Shown one piece after another: positions 44,498 to 55,467 of a stretch of 64,000 nt of DNA. The position numbers were made by a program, and so were the translations under genes. Source of the DNA: Anastrepha obliqua (lineage: Eukaryota > Arthropoda > Insecta > Diptera > Tephritidae); NCBI RefSeq assembly GCF_027943255.1, contig NC_072897.1, positions 43,622,044 through 43,686,043 on the forward strand, in the 5' to 3' direction. Positions within the stretch are counted from its first letter, which is position 1. Each line of letters opens with the position of its first letter. The notes under the pieces were generated by a model that saw nothing but the letters and a program-made list of their open reading frames with translations, was not told the origin of the DNA and ran no database searches.

Positions 44498-44925
44498 TGT
44501 TTTGCAATTGTTTCTACATGAAGTCGCTCGTGTAAGTAATGACAATCATTTTAAACTCAGAGCTATTAAAATCGGTTCATTTTTGACTAAGTTATGAGCA
44601 TGTAAAAAAAATTTCTTATATAATTAAAAAAAATCGATTTCGAGCCGAAAAACAAAATTGCCGATAATTCTTGAAAAAAATCGATTCAGTTTTGACTAAG
44701 ATATAAACATTTAAAAAAAAATTTCTTATATATTTAAAAAAAAAAGCCGAAAAAAATTTGCCGATAAATCTTAAAAAAATTTTTTTTCGGGCGAACAAAA
44801 AAAACGTTCTCATTATTTTGACCAGAGAGAACATATTTGAGTTACATCGAAATCGAAGAAAATGACCCGAATAGCCCGGTTGAATTGAAATGGAAAGAAA
44901 GCATCAACGAAAAAAAGAACAACAT
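44498..44925 (-). repeat. Right arm of the palindrome inside Gag
   Basis: Counterpart of 43962-44282. It is longer because an internal unit (TTTTTGACTAAGTTATGAGC and following, about 44580-44690) is repeated in diverged form at about 44690-44790. The middle 44283-44497 is AT-rich and unpaired. Confidence 0.8.
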
Positions 44926-45179
44926 TTGGCCAAAACTGAAGCCAAGTAATAGTTTTCAAAGCAATAATTGGAATACAAATAATGGTTCTCAAAATACAAA
45001 TTGGCAAAAATCTAAGCCGAATAGTAATTCGCAAAATAGCAATTTTAAACCAAATAGTAGCGTTGAAACCCCAAATTTAAATTGACGGAATTCAGACCCT
45101 TACCACAGTTTGTAATACAGATTAATCAATAATTTTTCAGTTGAAAATTATAGCAGGAATTCAACACAGCAATAAAATT

Positions 45180-45650
45180 CCAGTAAATGAATTCAGTGGA
45201 ATCAACCAAAGTCTTCTCAAATTAGAAAATCTTAACATAGTGGGCAACAACGCCAAATTAATTCATATCAACAAGAACCAGAGCCAATGGATATCGGTAA
45301 TTTAAAAGAAGAGGAGCACGTACATTTTTATATGATAGTATTGCATCAATTGGAAATTGTAGAATTAGATGTATCATAGACACCGGATCAGAAACAAGTA
45401 TAAGTAAGCCTAATAATCTTTGGAATACTTTTCCGAATCAACAACTCAATATAAAACTATAAACGGAATAAAAAAAGTGACACACAAATTAGTTATCCCA
45501 ATACCTAGAGAATGTAATATCTGAGGTACCTTCTTTTCGAAGGTTATTGATTTCCACAGCAAAAATTATTCATCATTAAAAGGTCAAAATTTTCTAATCG
45601 CTCTTAAATCTGCTGACTTGAACACAGCGACTTACAAAAATTCAGACATC
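45180..45650 (+). pseudogene. Protease segment of the gypsy-like pol, truncated
   Basis: After a proline/asparagine-rich end of Gag (EPMDIG near 45290), RCIIDTGSETSISKPNN near 45370 carries the Asp-Thr-Gly active site of retroviral-type aspartic proteases. Frame changes near 45330 and 45460 break it. The sequence stops near 45650 where Jockey-like sequence starts; RT, integrase and the second LTR are missing. Confidence 0.7.
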
Positions 45651-45653
45651 TAA

Positions 45654-46185
45654 ATTCAGAATAGACCCAACTTACTGGCCTTCAGACCCAAAAAAGATTC
45701 CTGACCTCGTTGATTTTTGGGTCACCAAAGGTTTATCGTACCTGAAGATAACCTGCAAATCCTGCCTGGAATTTTTTCTTGACCATTCGCCTATAATAAC
45801 TAGAATAAATGACATATTCGAAAATATATCTCAAAACTGTCAGCTTTTCAACAGCCGTACAAATTGGACTCAATTTAAAACCATTTGGACATGGATACTT
45901 GGCATAAAAGCTGTTCTAAAAAGCGAGGGTGATGCAAGTGTAATCCAACAAAATGTATCAAGAATGCAGCGTGGTCATCCACCACTCATGTGAGCCGTCA
46001 TATGCAAAGAAGCTTAAGCAGCGATATCTTCCTAAGAAGCAAACTCAAAGAGAAACGCAGGGCAAGAAAAATATGGCAACAAAAAAGGTCTCCTGAGCAT
46101 AAAGAAATACAAATTTTATTGAGAGAGCAACATGATATCATAAAACACCTGCTCTTCAACAAATACTTTTAGGGGGAAAACCTCT
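45654..46185 (+). pseudogene. Jockey-like non-LTR ORF2: endonuclease end and linker
   Basis: FRIDPTYWPSDPKKIPDLVD then FWVTKGLS and FLDHSPIIT (about 45658-45810) match the C-terminal endonuclease block of Jockey-clade elements, with the catalytic SDH reading LDH here. The linker follows (NWTQFKTIWTWILGIKAVLK) and reaches DIIKHLLFNKYF near 46170. An unrelated non-LTR remnant then interrupts it and the reverse transcriptase continues at about 47690. Confidence 0.8.
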
Positions 46186-46199
46186 TTAAATTAAAGATA

Positions 46200-47590
46200 A
46201 CGCTAAATATAGGGAAGCTAAATTGGGGGCGCACAGTCGCAGATAGAGTACGAAAATCTACGACGACATTATACTCCAGCGGAACGCTCATTGGGGAAAA
46301 AGGGGGTTTGAAACACAGTATGAGACACTGGTGGTATACAGCAGTAATTAGACCAATTCTCTACTACGGTATTGCAATATGGTGGAATGCCCTTGAGAAG
46401 GGCGTGAACATTAAAAGAGTTGACAACGTTCAAAAACTTGCATCTGTTCTTATAACCGTTGCAAAGTCAACCACACCATCGTAAACACTGTATGTGATAT
46501 TAAACTTCCTTCCGGTAAGCCTGCTGGCAAAATACATTCTACTTTAAGTAAGTGGTCAAACACAGACTATGGCCACGGTAAATTCCTGGATGGCGCGTTG
46601 GGGCTTCTCGGACAGGTGGACTATACAGTCCCACCTATACTTGCCATTACAACGTTCATGACGCCTATCCTCGAGGGAAGAGTGGGAACGACCCGTGGTA
46701 AGACAAGTCGAGTCCATCCATGTATACACAGATGGCTCAAAGCTCGAGGGCGGGGTGGGCGGAGGTGTATATTCTGGGAATCTCCTTCAGTTTTCGGCTT
46801 CCCGACTAGTATAGTGTCTTTCAGGCTGAACAGATGGCAATAATGAAAGCCGTGACACTCGTACAGTGTGATGCGATACCTGGAGATGATATATGGAGAT
46901 GATTCACTGATAGCCAGGCCGCGATTAAATCCCTCACAAAATAGTCGACAACCTCCAAGGTAGCCATGAAATGTCGCGCATCTCTTAACAAGATGGCTGA
47001 ATCATTTCACCTAACGATAACACGGGTTCCTGGCCATAGTGACATTGAGGGGGACTGCAGAGTCGATGAGCTAGCGGCAATCGTTACCAAATTGACTGAT
47101 GAGTACATAGACAACGATATAGGTATACCCTTGCAAATATGGAAACTACATGTCCGCGATGAAATTGTAAGAGTAGCGAAAGAAAGATGGCGTAATGATG
47201 CCACTTGCTAAATCCCCCGACAGCTGTGGCCGACTCTCAATGCTAAACGCACGGAATTTTTACTACGAAGAGATAAACAGTTATCGGAAGGCACGCCCAA
47301 AGAATGGGTCTGCAAACTCATGACTTCTGCTGAACTTGTCTAAACGAGGAAGAGAAAGAGACGGTCCCGCATCTTCTGTGTCATTGTTTTGCTCTATCCA
47401 GGCGTAGACTCACCATTTTGGGTGGACAATCCTTGAATTAATTAAAATTAGAAATCTTACAAAATTTTTGAAAAGTACACACTGGAGGAGGGCTACTTCC
47501 CCACACGGCATCACAATGGGCTATGAGCCTGAGTGTGTCCCCAAGTGAACAACCACTTCAACCTAACCTAACCTAACACGATAAAGAAAT
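46200..47590 (+). pseudogene. Non-LTR remnant with RNase H domain, inserted in the Jockey-like element
   Basis: VYSAVIRPILYYGIAIWWNA (about 46335) is a post-RT segment. VYTDGSKLEGGVGGGVYS near 46720 is an RNase H start with its catalytic Asp, and FHLTITRVPGHSDIEGDCRV then DELA near 47000 is the RNase H C-terminal block. The sequence ends in CAACCTAACCTAACCTAAC near 47575, a repeat-type tail. Multiple stops. RNase H places it in the I/LOA/R1-related group that carries this domain; exact clade open. Confidence 0.75.
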
Positions 47591-47599
47591 GAGGCGGAG

Positions 47600-48475
47600 T
47601 CTATGGGGCTTGAACATAACACACCTCACCAACTATTCCTTGTGAAAGGTCAGCCAAAAAGTAAGTACAACAACAGAGTACCACCCACCACTTCGTAAAA
47701 AAGATGGTTCATAGGTGAAATCGAGAAATCAGAGCTTTTTTCTGAATATCTAAAATATATTTTTACACCAAACGATACTGAAGCTGTTCCTTGTTTTGAC
47801 ATCACTGTCGCTGCCTTTTTAAACGAACCCTATCACATGGAGCTGCCGATGGGAAAGTTAACCAAAAGAGAAATATTAACTCTATTAAAAAGCTAAAAGA
47901 TCATAAGGCACCAGAGTATGATCGCATCACGGCGAAAATTCTGAAAAAAACTACCTCCTGAAGCCTATAATTTCATTACTCATTTGTTCAATGCTTGCTT
48001 ACCAAGAAACATCGTTCTAGCTCAATAAAAAGTGGCAGAAATTAAAATAGTGCTCAAGACGGGAAAACCAGGCGATGAAGTCAAATCCCACCGTCCTATC
48101 AGCTTTCTACCAGTACTGTCAAAAGTTTTTGAAAATGTCTTTCTTAAACGTTTGATTGTTTTTATTGAATGCAAACAAATAATTCCGAAACTTCAGTTTG
48201 GTTTCAGGAAGGATCATGTGACAATTGAGCAGGTACTTAGACTTCTCGGAAAGATACAAACAGCGCTCAACCGAAAATAAATCTGCAGTTTTCCTGTACA
48301 TATCTGAAGCTTTCGACCGGGTGTGGCACCAAGGTTTACTCTTTAAAATAAACAAGAAATTATCACTAAATGTCTATTTGTTACTTGAATCGTATCTAAA
48401 CCAACGAATGCTCTACGTTGGTGTATTAGCACACTGTAACGGCCAACTCTTTTTTTCCTGCGGCTAGTCACCTAG
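47600..48475 (+). pseudogene. Jockey-like ORF2 reverse transcriptase, 3' truncated
   Basis: EILTLLKKLKDHKAPEYDRI near 47875, KTGKPGDEVKSHRPISFLPV then LSKVFENVFLKRL near 48050, LQFGFRKDH near 48193 and VFLYISEAFDRVWHQGLLFK near 48290 are successive RT blocks of the Jockey clade. The YADD catalytic box is missing because the sequence ends near 48475 at the LOA-like element. Frame changes at about 47960, 48020 and 48250. Confidence 0.85.
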
Positions 48476-48829
48476 AGTTGCATAATAGTACAATCTACAC
48501 AAGGATGCCACACACTAATACGCAATTATGTCTACAACTCGACAGCCCTGAACAATTGAGCGCAAATATTTACAAACTTAAGGATGACACTACATTTAGG
48601 AATACATTGTAGACAGTGCCACCATCTGAATGTGCGGGTACATTATTTTTAGGCATCTGGAAAGAGGGTAGATAGTCTATGGGGGAAGGAGAAAAGTGTC
48701 AGAGAAAGAGATAGGAAAGAATAGAGACAGAAATAGAGGTTGTAAGTCCTGTGAGAATTTTACAGATTCTTTCGCAAATATATATGTAAATATCCTCCAG
48801 TTTTAGAGAACGCATATTACCTATTCTCA

Positions 48830-51273
48830 CGACATCGGAACCCAAAACTCGTAGCCTTGCTCTAGAAAGCCAGGACACTCACAGAGAAAGTGCTCATTGC
48901 TATCCGCCTCCTCCAAGCAAGAGAGTCACACTTGGTTCTCAGTAATTCCAATGGTATTCATATGCTGATAACATAGGTTATGTCATGTAATAATACCGCC
49001 CATGAACCGAACGTGTTTCCTTAAAAGTTTTAGTAGAAAGTTTGACTATTTTCTGTTCGGACTTGTGACATAACACTTCGCAGATCTGCCGTGTTCTAGG
49101 CCGGGCCATCGCTCTTTATGTAAATTGCATACATAGTCGCCGATCAAGTTCATGACTCCTGCGATACTGATTTCGATTATTAACTCTGGATGGTAAAAAC
49201 TTCCGTTTGGAAAACCGTTGCCATTTCCTCCATATCATAGCGATACTTATTACTAACGTTTAAGTACCATCCGCCTCCAGATCATATTTCATTCTTCGAC
49301 CCATCGGTAAAGAAAATATCCGTCAAACCTCCCTGCATGCATTCTGGATTGCTCCATTGCTCACGTAATGGAAATCTGACACCAATTTTCTTCCAAATGA
49401 AAGTATTGGTATCAGGTTGTCTCTAGGTGCCAAAAACAGTCGATCCTGCTTAGATAGCACTTAAAGATTTCTCTGTGTCCCGAAGTTCCGTCTTCGTGCC
49501 AGAAACCATATTTATGGAGTATACACATTGTTTTTATTGCTTCCTGTTGAATCTTAATATCCAAGGGGAGCAAATCAAGCATAGCATTAACAGCATCGCC
49601 GGAGGTAGTACTCATGGCAACCGTAATGCATAAACATACGCTTCTGTGCAGCCTGTATGGTTCCCGGAGTGTGGACTAAACCATGCTCCGTCGACACCAG
49701 CCCACAGAGTCGTAAATGATGATTGTTCTGATAAGCGCTGTGTATATCCATAGGACCACAGCAGGTTTCATACCCCAGGTTTTTCCAAAGGCTCTAGGGT
49801 ATTGTTGAAAGATGCTCAATGCGCGATTCACCTTCAGTGAAACGTGTGTCTCCCAAGTCAGCTTCTTATCTGAACAATCAAGTGTCACACCTTTTTGTGT
49901 TGGAAGACTAGGTCCATCCAATTTCCGTTTTCTCGCGAACAAGACTATGGTGGTTTCGTTCGGATTAGGGAAAAGATCTTGTCTCATGCACCAGTCATCG
50001 ATTTAGTCCAGAATCCTCTGCACTTTCGTGCAAAGCCTCCTTAGGGACTTATCCGATGTTAGCGCACAGACATCGTCCGCATATGCTTCAACATAAAAGC
50101 CGAGTGCCTGCATCTCCGCTAGTAGAGAGTCTACGACCAAGCACCACAACAACGGAGAAAGAACACCCCCTTGGGGACACCCTTCTTGGCCCTGACGGTG
50201 ATTAGGTCGCCACTGGTCTCACCAGCGGTTAACAGCCTCTCAAAGAGCATGGAATGTATACAATTTATAATGGTTTGATTAACTCCGTGTCGTTCGGCAG
50301 ATGAAAATATTGAGCCGAAAGTGGCATTATCAAAAGGGAGGGGCCATGTCCACGAACACGCCCATTGTGTATTCGTCAGCTTCCAGCCCGGCTTCAATCT
50401 TGCCAACAAGATCGTGTAAGGCTGATTCACATGATTTTCCACTCTGGTAAGCGTGTTGATTTCTACTAAGTGGACTTCTCGGCAATACCCCCACCCGAAT
50501 ATGTTCCTCCACTATTGTTTCTACTCTTTTGAACACGAACGAAGTCAAAATAATTGGTCTGAAACCTTTTGCTAGGGAAGAGTCGTCTTTTCCTGGTTTC
50601 GGAATAAATACTACTCTTACGCATCGCCATTGGGATGGTATATGACCAATTGCAAGACAGGCTGTGAAGATCCTTTTCAGGGCCTCATCTAGCCTGTCTC
50701 CTTCTTTTTAAGCATTGGCGAAAATATTCCGTCAGGTCCAGGTGTCTTAAAGTTTTCAAAGGAAGATAAGGAATCCTCGAATCGATTTTTTTTTCACTAT
50801 CCGACTGGCAATATATCAGCTGTACCTAGAGATTCCACCTTCGCTACGACGTTACTGTAGAAATTTCTATCGGATTCAAGTTTGGCTTTCCGTACGTACC
50901 TCTTATATTCTCTCTGTGTAAGTCGATGATGCATCTTCAATCATTTCTATTGATTTAGTAATCGCTCTGTTACAAGCTAACCAAACTTGTCTCAGTCCAC
51001 ATTTCGAGGATTCCTACCGGAAGGTAATGAGAGTGTGTCACTTCTTAGTCGGAATTCGACAAGACGATGATTAGAAAGAGAGTCCTCTTCCAAAACTCGC
51101 CATTGGTTGATTTGATTTCCAACCGACCTGTTGGTAAGTGTTAAAACAATCACCTCTTGTCTCCTTTTGGTCACAAAAGTTGGTTTGTTACCAGGGTTTT
51201 GAATAACCAAATCAGATGACAGGATAAAATCTAGTAACTTGCAACCTTCGGGGTTGCATTTGCTGCTTCCCAA
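48830..51273 (-). pseudogene. LOA-like ORF2 (endonuclease, RT, RNase H)
   Basis: The endonuclease end is SSKCNPEGCKLLDFILSSDL, then NPGNKPTFVTKRRQEV (51270-51150). Reverse transcriptase shows SRNQHAYQSGKSCESALHDL with VGKIEAG (50470-50400), the DMAPPF-type block, VRAKKGVPKGV (50200-50160) and the palm-thumb segment KLTWETHVSLKVNRALS (49880-49830). The region at 50100-50060 gives YADD-like residues in minus frame (EAYADDVCAL). RNase H is weak (PLDIKIQQEAIKTMCILHKY at about 49570). Multiple frameshifts; a pseudogene with recognisable order. Confidence 0.82.
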
Positions 51274-51299
51274 TACATATTATTATATTCTGCATACTC

Positions 51300-51597
51300 G
51301 GCCGCCGTAGCTGAATGGGTTGGTGCGTGACTACCATTCGGAATTCACAGAGAGAACGTCGGTTCGAATCTCCGCGAAACACCAAAATTAAGAAAACGAT
51401 TTTTCTAATAGCGGTCGCCCCTTGGCAGGCAATGGCAAACCTCCGAGTGTATTTCTGCCATGAAAAAGCTCCTCATAACAATATCTGCTGTTCGGAGGCG
51501 GCTTGAAACTGTAGGTCCCTACATGTGGAACAACATCAAGACGCACACCACAAATAGGAGTAGGAGCTGGGCCAAATACCCAAAAAGGGTGATAATA
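51300..51597 (+). mobile_element. Full-length tRNA-derived SINE
   Basis: Best copy in the window. The head GGCCGCCGTAGCTGAATGGG contains box A (51308-51319) and box B GGTTCGAATCT at 51361-51371. The body runs through GCGGTCGCCCCTTGGCAGGC, CTCCGAGTGTATTTCTGCCA and CAAGACGCACACCACAAATA to AAAAAGGGTGATA. It is inserted between the endonuclease and ORF1 of the LOA-like element. No clear target duplication seen. Confidence 0.88.
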
Positions 51598-51807
51598 CAT
51601 GCTCGCGGTCTCATACTCCCTTCAGAATGAAGTATTTGTCCCCACAACATAGCATCTAGACCTCAGATACGCTTGTGACATACCCATTGTTCTTGTAAAT
51701 ATAAGTATTATGTGTGGTTTTGTTTGCAGTTTTGCATGCCTATGCTGCTTTGCTATGCTGCAGATTTATCTTCGTAAATATTACTTCGGTACTGAGACTG
51801 AGTCTAT

Positions 51808-52831
51808 TTACGCTTTGTCCTGAACACGAAACTGGATTCGCCCCAGATGTAGGTGAGGACGGCATCCATACTTTGACTTCAGCACCTTGAGAGACCTCCG
51901 AAGTGGTAGGGGATTTCTGCCTAGTGCACGAGTATACTTTCCAGAGAGTCGTGTCAAGGTTTGTGTTTTGAACACGGATGCGTGTGACGAGTTCCGCTGA
52001 ACTACAGGAACAACAGCACCCGGAATCCAGACACTCGCTTGTACTAGCCTTTCTTTTCTACACTCAACAAGAATTAACATGCTGTTTTCTCAGGCCGGAA
52101 TTTTTGTTATCTCCTTTTCCCGCCATTCTCGGGAAAAAGCATTGGAACAGTGAACTTTTACATGCCGTCCACCACGCTTTTCCCTCGAAAGTCGGCGCGT
52201 CTTTCGACTCACCGATAGCTTTCCAAAGATAGCTGTCAAGATAGTCTTGTTGCCCTTTGGACAATAGACCACCTTGTTTGTCGGTATGTATCTCTACTGC
52301 CATTGCCTTTGCTGCCACTCTCGCGAATGATTCGCCAGATGTTGACGGAAGAGTGTCATTCGACATTTAAGGTCCCGTAATCTTTGCCTTTTCAGGTAAA
52401 GGTTACCTTGGATAGAGTCGAGAATGCAGGCATTTCCGACTTCTGTCTCTCGACTTTGCAGTTCTTTCTTCCCGGCCATTGGCAGAGACCCCGTTGCGTT
52501 TCCGGAAGAGTACAACGTTACAGAGGAATCCTCTGTTCTGCTGCGCTTTCCTGTTTCCGTTACAGGTGTCGAAGTTGAGAGAGCTTGAGTACTTGCCATT
52601 TTTCACCACTAGTAGTGCGCTTCCTCCGGAACCCTGGGTGTCAGTTCCGGTCATAAGGGGATGCGGGGTTCGGGTCTGCACATCCGATACCCGAGCCACC
52701 GATTGCTCGACGGGAGGATTTCCCAAAAGTGCGTTACCTCGTGCAGAAAAATCCTTTGTTGGTCGCCACATTACGAAAACTAAATTCATTTTACACCTCC
52801 TGCCAGGTTGTCGGTATGGTAATCTCCGCAT
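51808..52831 (-). pseudogene. LOA-like ORF1 (gag-like) fragments
   Basis: The start region (52831-52403) is low-complexity and frame-shifted. 52366-52064 reads SNDTLPSTSGESFARVAAKA then LLSKGQQDYLDSYLWKAIGE and AWWTACKSSLFQCFF; 52080-51808 includes LVQASVWIPGAVVPVV. I recognise these as LOA-type ORF1 only by context and by the pattern of a folded domain after a Ser/Pro-rich start. No zinc knuckles are visible. Confidence 0.55.
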
Positions 52832-53019
52832 AGTACTTGTGTGCCCACAAATTCCGCCGTTCCACGTATGAGGTGATGCCCAATTCCTATACGGCGCTGC
52901 CCTTTTAGTTCATGGTGAGTTAATCTCCATAAATGGGGTTAAATCACCACTTAAGCCTTATCACCGCGGGAAGGAGACCGACACGTTAAGGTCAAATGTG
53001 GTAATATCATTTTTGTTTT

Positions 53020-53395
53020 TTCTTTTTCTTCATTGGCGCTATAGCCGCTTACACGATTTTGGCCGCATTTAACAAACCGCGCCAGTCTTTTCTTTCTCGT
53101 GCTAACCGGTGCGAGTTGGACACACCACGTTAACCCAAATCTTTCTCCATCTAATTTTTCCAACGTAAAGGAGATCTTCCTCTTCCACCAGCTGGTACCG
53201 CATCGAATACTTTCAGAGTCTGAGCATTTGTATCCATTCGTATGACATGACCCAACCAGCAAATCCACTGCGCTATGTCTATACTATGTCTATACTTGCC
53301 GTCACGAACTGGTAAAGGTCTAAAAATCTTACGCAGAATCTTTCTTTCAAACCCTTCAAGTGGCGCCTCATTGGATATTGTCATCGGCCAAGTTC
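53020..53395 (-). pseudogene. RTE-like ORF2 3' end, 5' truncated
   Basis: FERKILRKIFRPLPVRDGKY then WLGHVIRMD and VFDAVPAGGR correspond to the C-terminal segment of the RTE-like element at 40030-40290. LTWCVQLAPVSTRKKRLARF then VKCGQNRVSGYSANEE completes the end near 53030, followed by an A-rich tail (AAGAAAAAGAAAAAAC on the minus strand). 5' truncation is usual for these elements. Confidence 0.82.
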
Positions 53396-53499
53396 TACTA
53401 AGTCAATAGAATAGTAGGTTTATATTGGATTAGTGATTGATATTATATTCGTCTTAAAAAATCTTTCAGAAACTTATATAGCTTACTAATGTTTCCAGT

Positions 53500-55465
53500 G
53501 GTTGTCTCTCAGAAGATTGAGAGAGTCGATTGCGCCAAAGATTTCGTATCGGAGTGTGTCAATGTTCTGACATTCTACCAATATATGTACTATCGATGCA
53601 TACTCATCGCAAAATGGACATTTGCTAGGAGGGGCACGTAGAAAACTATGCCCATGTGTTAAAGTGGTGTCCGAGGCGTAGATGGATGAAAGACTTTATA
53701 TATGGAAGAGGAATGTCAGCTTGAAGATTAAGTTTTGTTCTGGATAGATTGTTATCAGAATAGTGATGTTTGTAAGTTTTCCAGTCATTAATTAGCTGTC
53801 TGTATCTCTCCCTAGCAATTGCAGCGAAGATATCATTCTTTTTGTATAATTGAACATGTTGCCTTTGATTCACACGTGTCCACGAGTCCACATCAGTCTG
53901 ATTTTTCTGGGAGAGGTTACTAGCGTATTGCGGATGATATTTATTTCATTGTGATCATTGAGTGGGGATTCAATAGCTTCAATGCATGAGCTACTAATAT
54001 TAGTCCAAGAACTTTATCTACAATACTTGTATTAAGATCATTGAAGTTGTTGGTTAAGTCACAACAATTGTGTTATGATATGTAAAATTTTAGTTTTCTC
54101 CGCGGGCATGGTTGTACCAGCAGATTCCGACCACGATGTCAATTTAGCTAAAATTTAGTCCAACATTGACTTGACATGTGTTCAACTCTGTTGTTTAAAA
54201 CACTACGTCATCAGCGTTTTTACGAAGTTCTTGATCTTTGGACCCACTTTCGAAGTGTCAAATTGCCTCAAGACAATTTGCATGGCGATACGGTCGAATG
54301 ATTTTTAAAAACAAATGCAAATATAGTGGTGTGGTTTTTGGAAGACAAAGAATTTGATATAAAATTATCTAAGTGCAGTAGAGCATCGATAGTTCCGATT
54401 CCCTTTTTATAGGCACCCCGGGGCTAATGAGGTTTTGTCTGTTAGCATACCATGATAAGCGATTGAAAACAATTTTTTCAAGAAGCCTTCCTAAACAGGG
54501 CAAGAGTCTCTAGCTGCTTACCTCAGAAGAGGTTTTGTTGGGCTTTAAGATAGGAATAACGCACGCAGTTTTCCAAAATTGTGGATAACAACTGCTGCAA
54601 AAAATTCGATTATAAATATTGAGAAGTCGAATTTTCACTGAGTTCGGCAGATTCTGAATAATGGAAAAGGAGATCTTGTCAAGTCCGGGAGATCACCCTT
54701 TTAATGTAGATAGAGCGAATTCAAATTCTGCGATGTGGTTTTTGGATTCGATCTGCTTTTAAGATTTGAAAGATGTCTGAGAAAAATTAATCAGACGAGG
54801 AAGAGGAGAAGTAAGAAGCGAAATAGTTAGCAATAGCATAAGGGTCAGAAAGTGGCCTGTTTGCGAAATTGATGTACGAAACAGACGATTGTTTAAGTGA
54901 GCCGCTCAGTACTTTTATATCATTCCATATTTTTTTAGGACTGGTTGAGGGGCTGATACCGGCGGAGAGTTGCTCAAATGCTTTCCGTTTTGCAAATTTG
55001 GCATTTCGCTTAAATTGTGCGTTTGCCGTTTTATATCTCAATAGATTTTCTGTTGAGCGGATTATTTTGCATTGACGCCACTAGTTCTGCTTGGTTGCTT
55101 GAAGTTTGGATAGTTCAGAGTTTCACCAAGGGTAGTTCTTTAGATCTCTTTGTGGAATCGTGAAATGAGTTGCAGATCGTATAACTCTCTTTTGCTGACT
55201 CTTACATATGTTAGAGCAATGTGTTATGTCAACAGTAGAAAAAGTGTGGTGAATTTAAAAGTGGGTGTGCGAACCATCATTTAGGCATATGTATGAAGTT
55301 GGATAAGATTAATGCATTTTAGATTTTTTGTCCCCTAGCATTCATGTAGTCAGAACCCGATATAGTGTTCCATGAATTGACGCCGCCTCCAACGACGTAT
55401 TTAGAGCTGAATTGGTTAAGAAATTGTGAAAAACCGGGTGTCGAGAAGATTTTTTAGGATGAATA
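53500..55465 (-). pseudogene. I-like ORF2: endonuclease end, RT and C-terminus
   Basis: FLNQFSSKYVVGGGVNSWNT and SDYMNARGQK (about 55440-55345) are the second endonuclease half, with the usual GDFN replaced by GGVN. RYKTANAQFKRNAKFAKRKA then KKIWNDIKVLSGSLKQSSV (55041-54890) is the linker before RT. RT itself (54700-53900) is shattered. At 53891-53646 WTRVNQRQHVQLYKKNDIFA and IKSFIHLRLGHHFNTWA lead into CPFC and HILVEC near 53600-53560. No single frame longer than about 84 codons survives. Confidence 0.75.
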
Positions 55466-55467
55466 TA

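Larger units (their letters stand above)
43335..45085 (+). pseudogene. Gag of a gypsy/errantivirus-like element, interrupted
   Basis: Starts MKRVSFLREI followed by a glutamine-rich segment from CAA/CAG runs (43366-43410), then a Gag-like helical domain (NPRAFINYVEVNSSLC, LPMIV-type region, TWEKIKSKILEEFSSKKRY) to 43740. A second piece at 43808-43960 (DRDLVVILLEKTDGQIRTHL) continues the Gag. It is then broken by a palindromic segment and resumes at 44837 with SYIEIEENDPNSPVELKWKE and an Asn/Ser-rich tail to 45085. The intervening inverted copy and frame changes make it non-functional. This is an old insect element; I do not reconstruct it. Confidence 0.75.
48600..52870 (-). mobile_element. LOA-like non-LTR retrotransposon, decayed
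   Basis: In minus orientation: ORF1 pieces 52831-51808, endonuclease near 51273-50992, reverse transcriptase 50560-49700, RNase H about 49620-49030 and a C-terminal Cys-His segment near 48960-48840 (CLEEADSNEHFLCECPGF). Domain order and wording match Drosophila LOA-group elements (Baggins/Bilbo type). A SINE is inserted at 51300-51597. The exact ends are not visible. Confidence 0.85.

Noticed and set aside
51300..51375. Possible tRNA gene
   Set aside because: Boxes A and B are present but the sequence continues into a 200-bp dispersed body and does not form a clean cloverleaf by eye; it is a SINE head.
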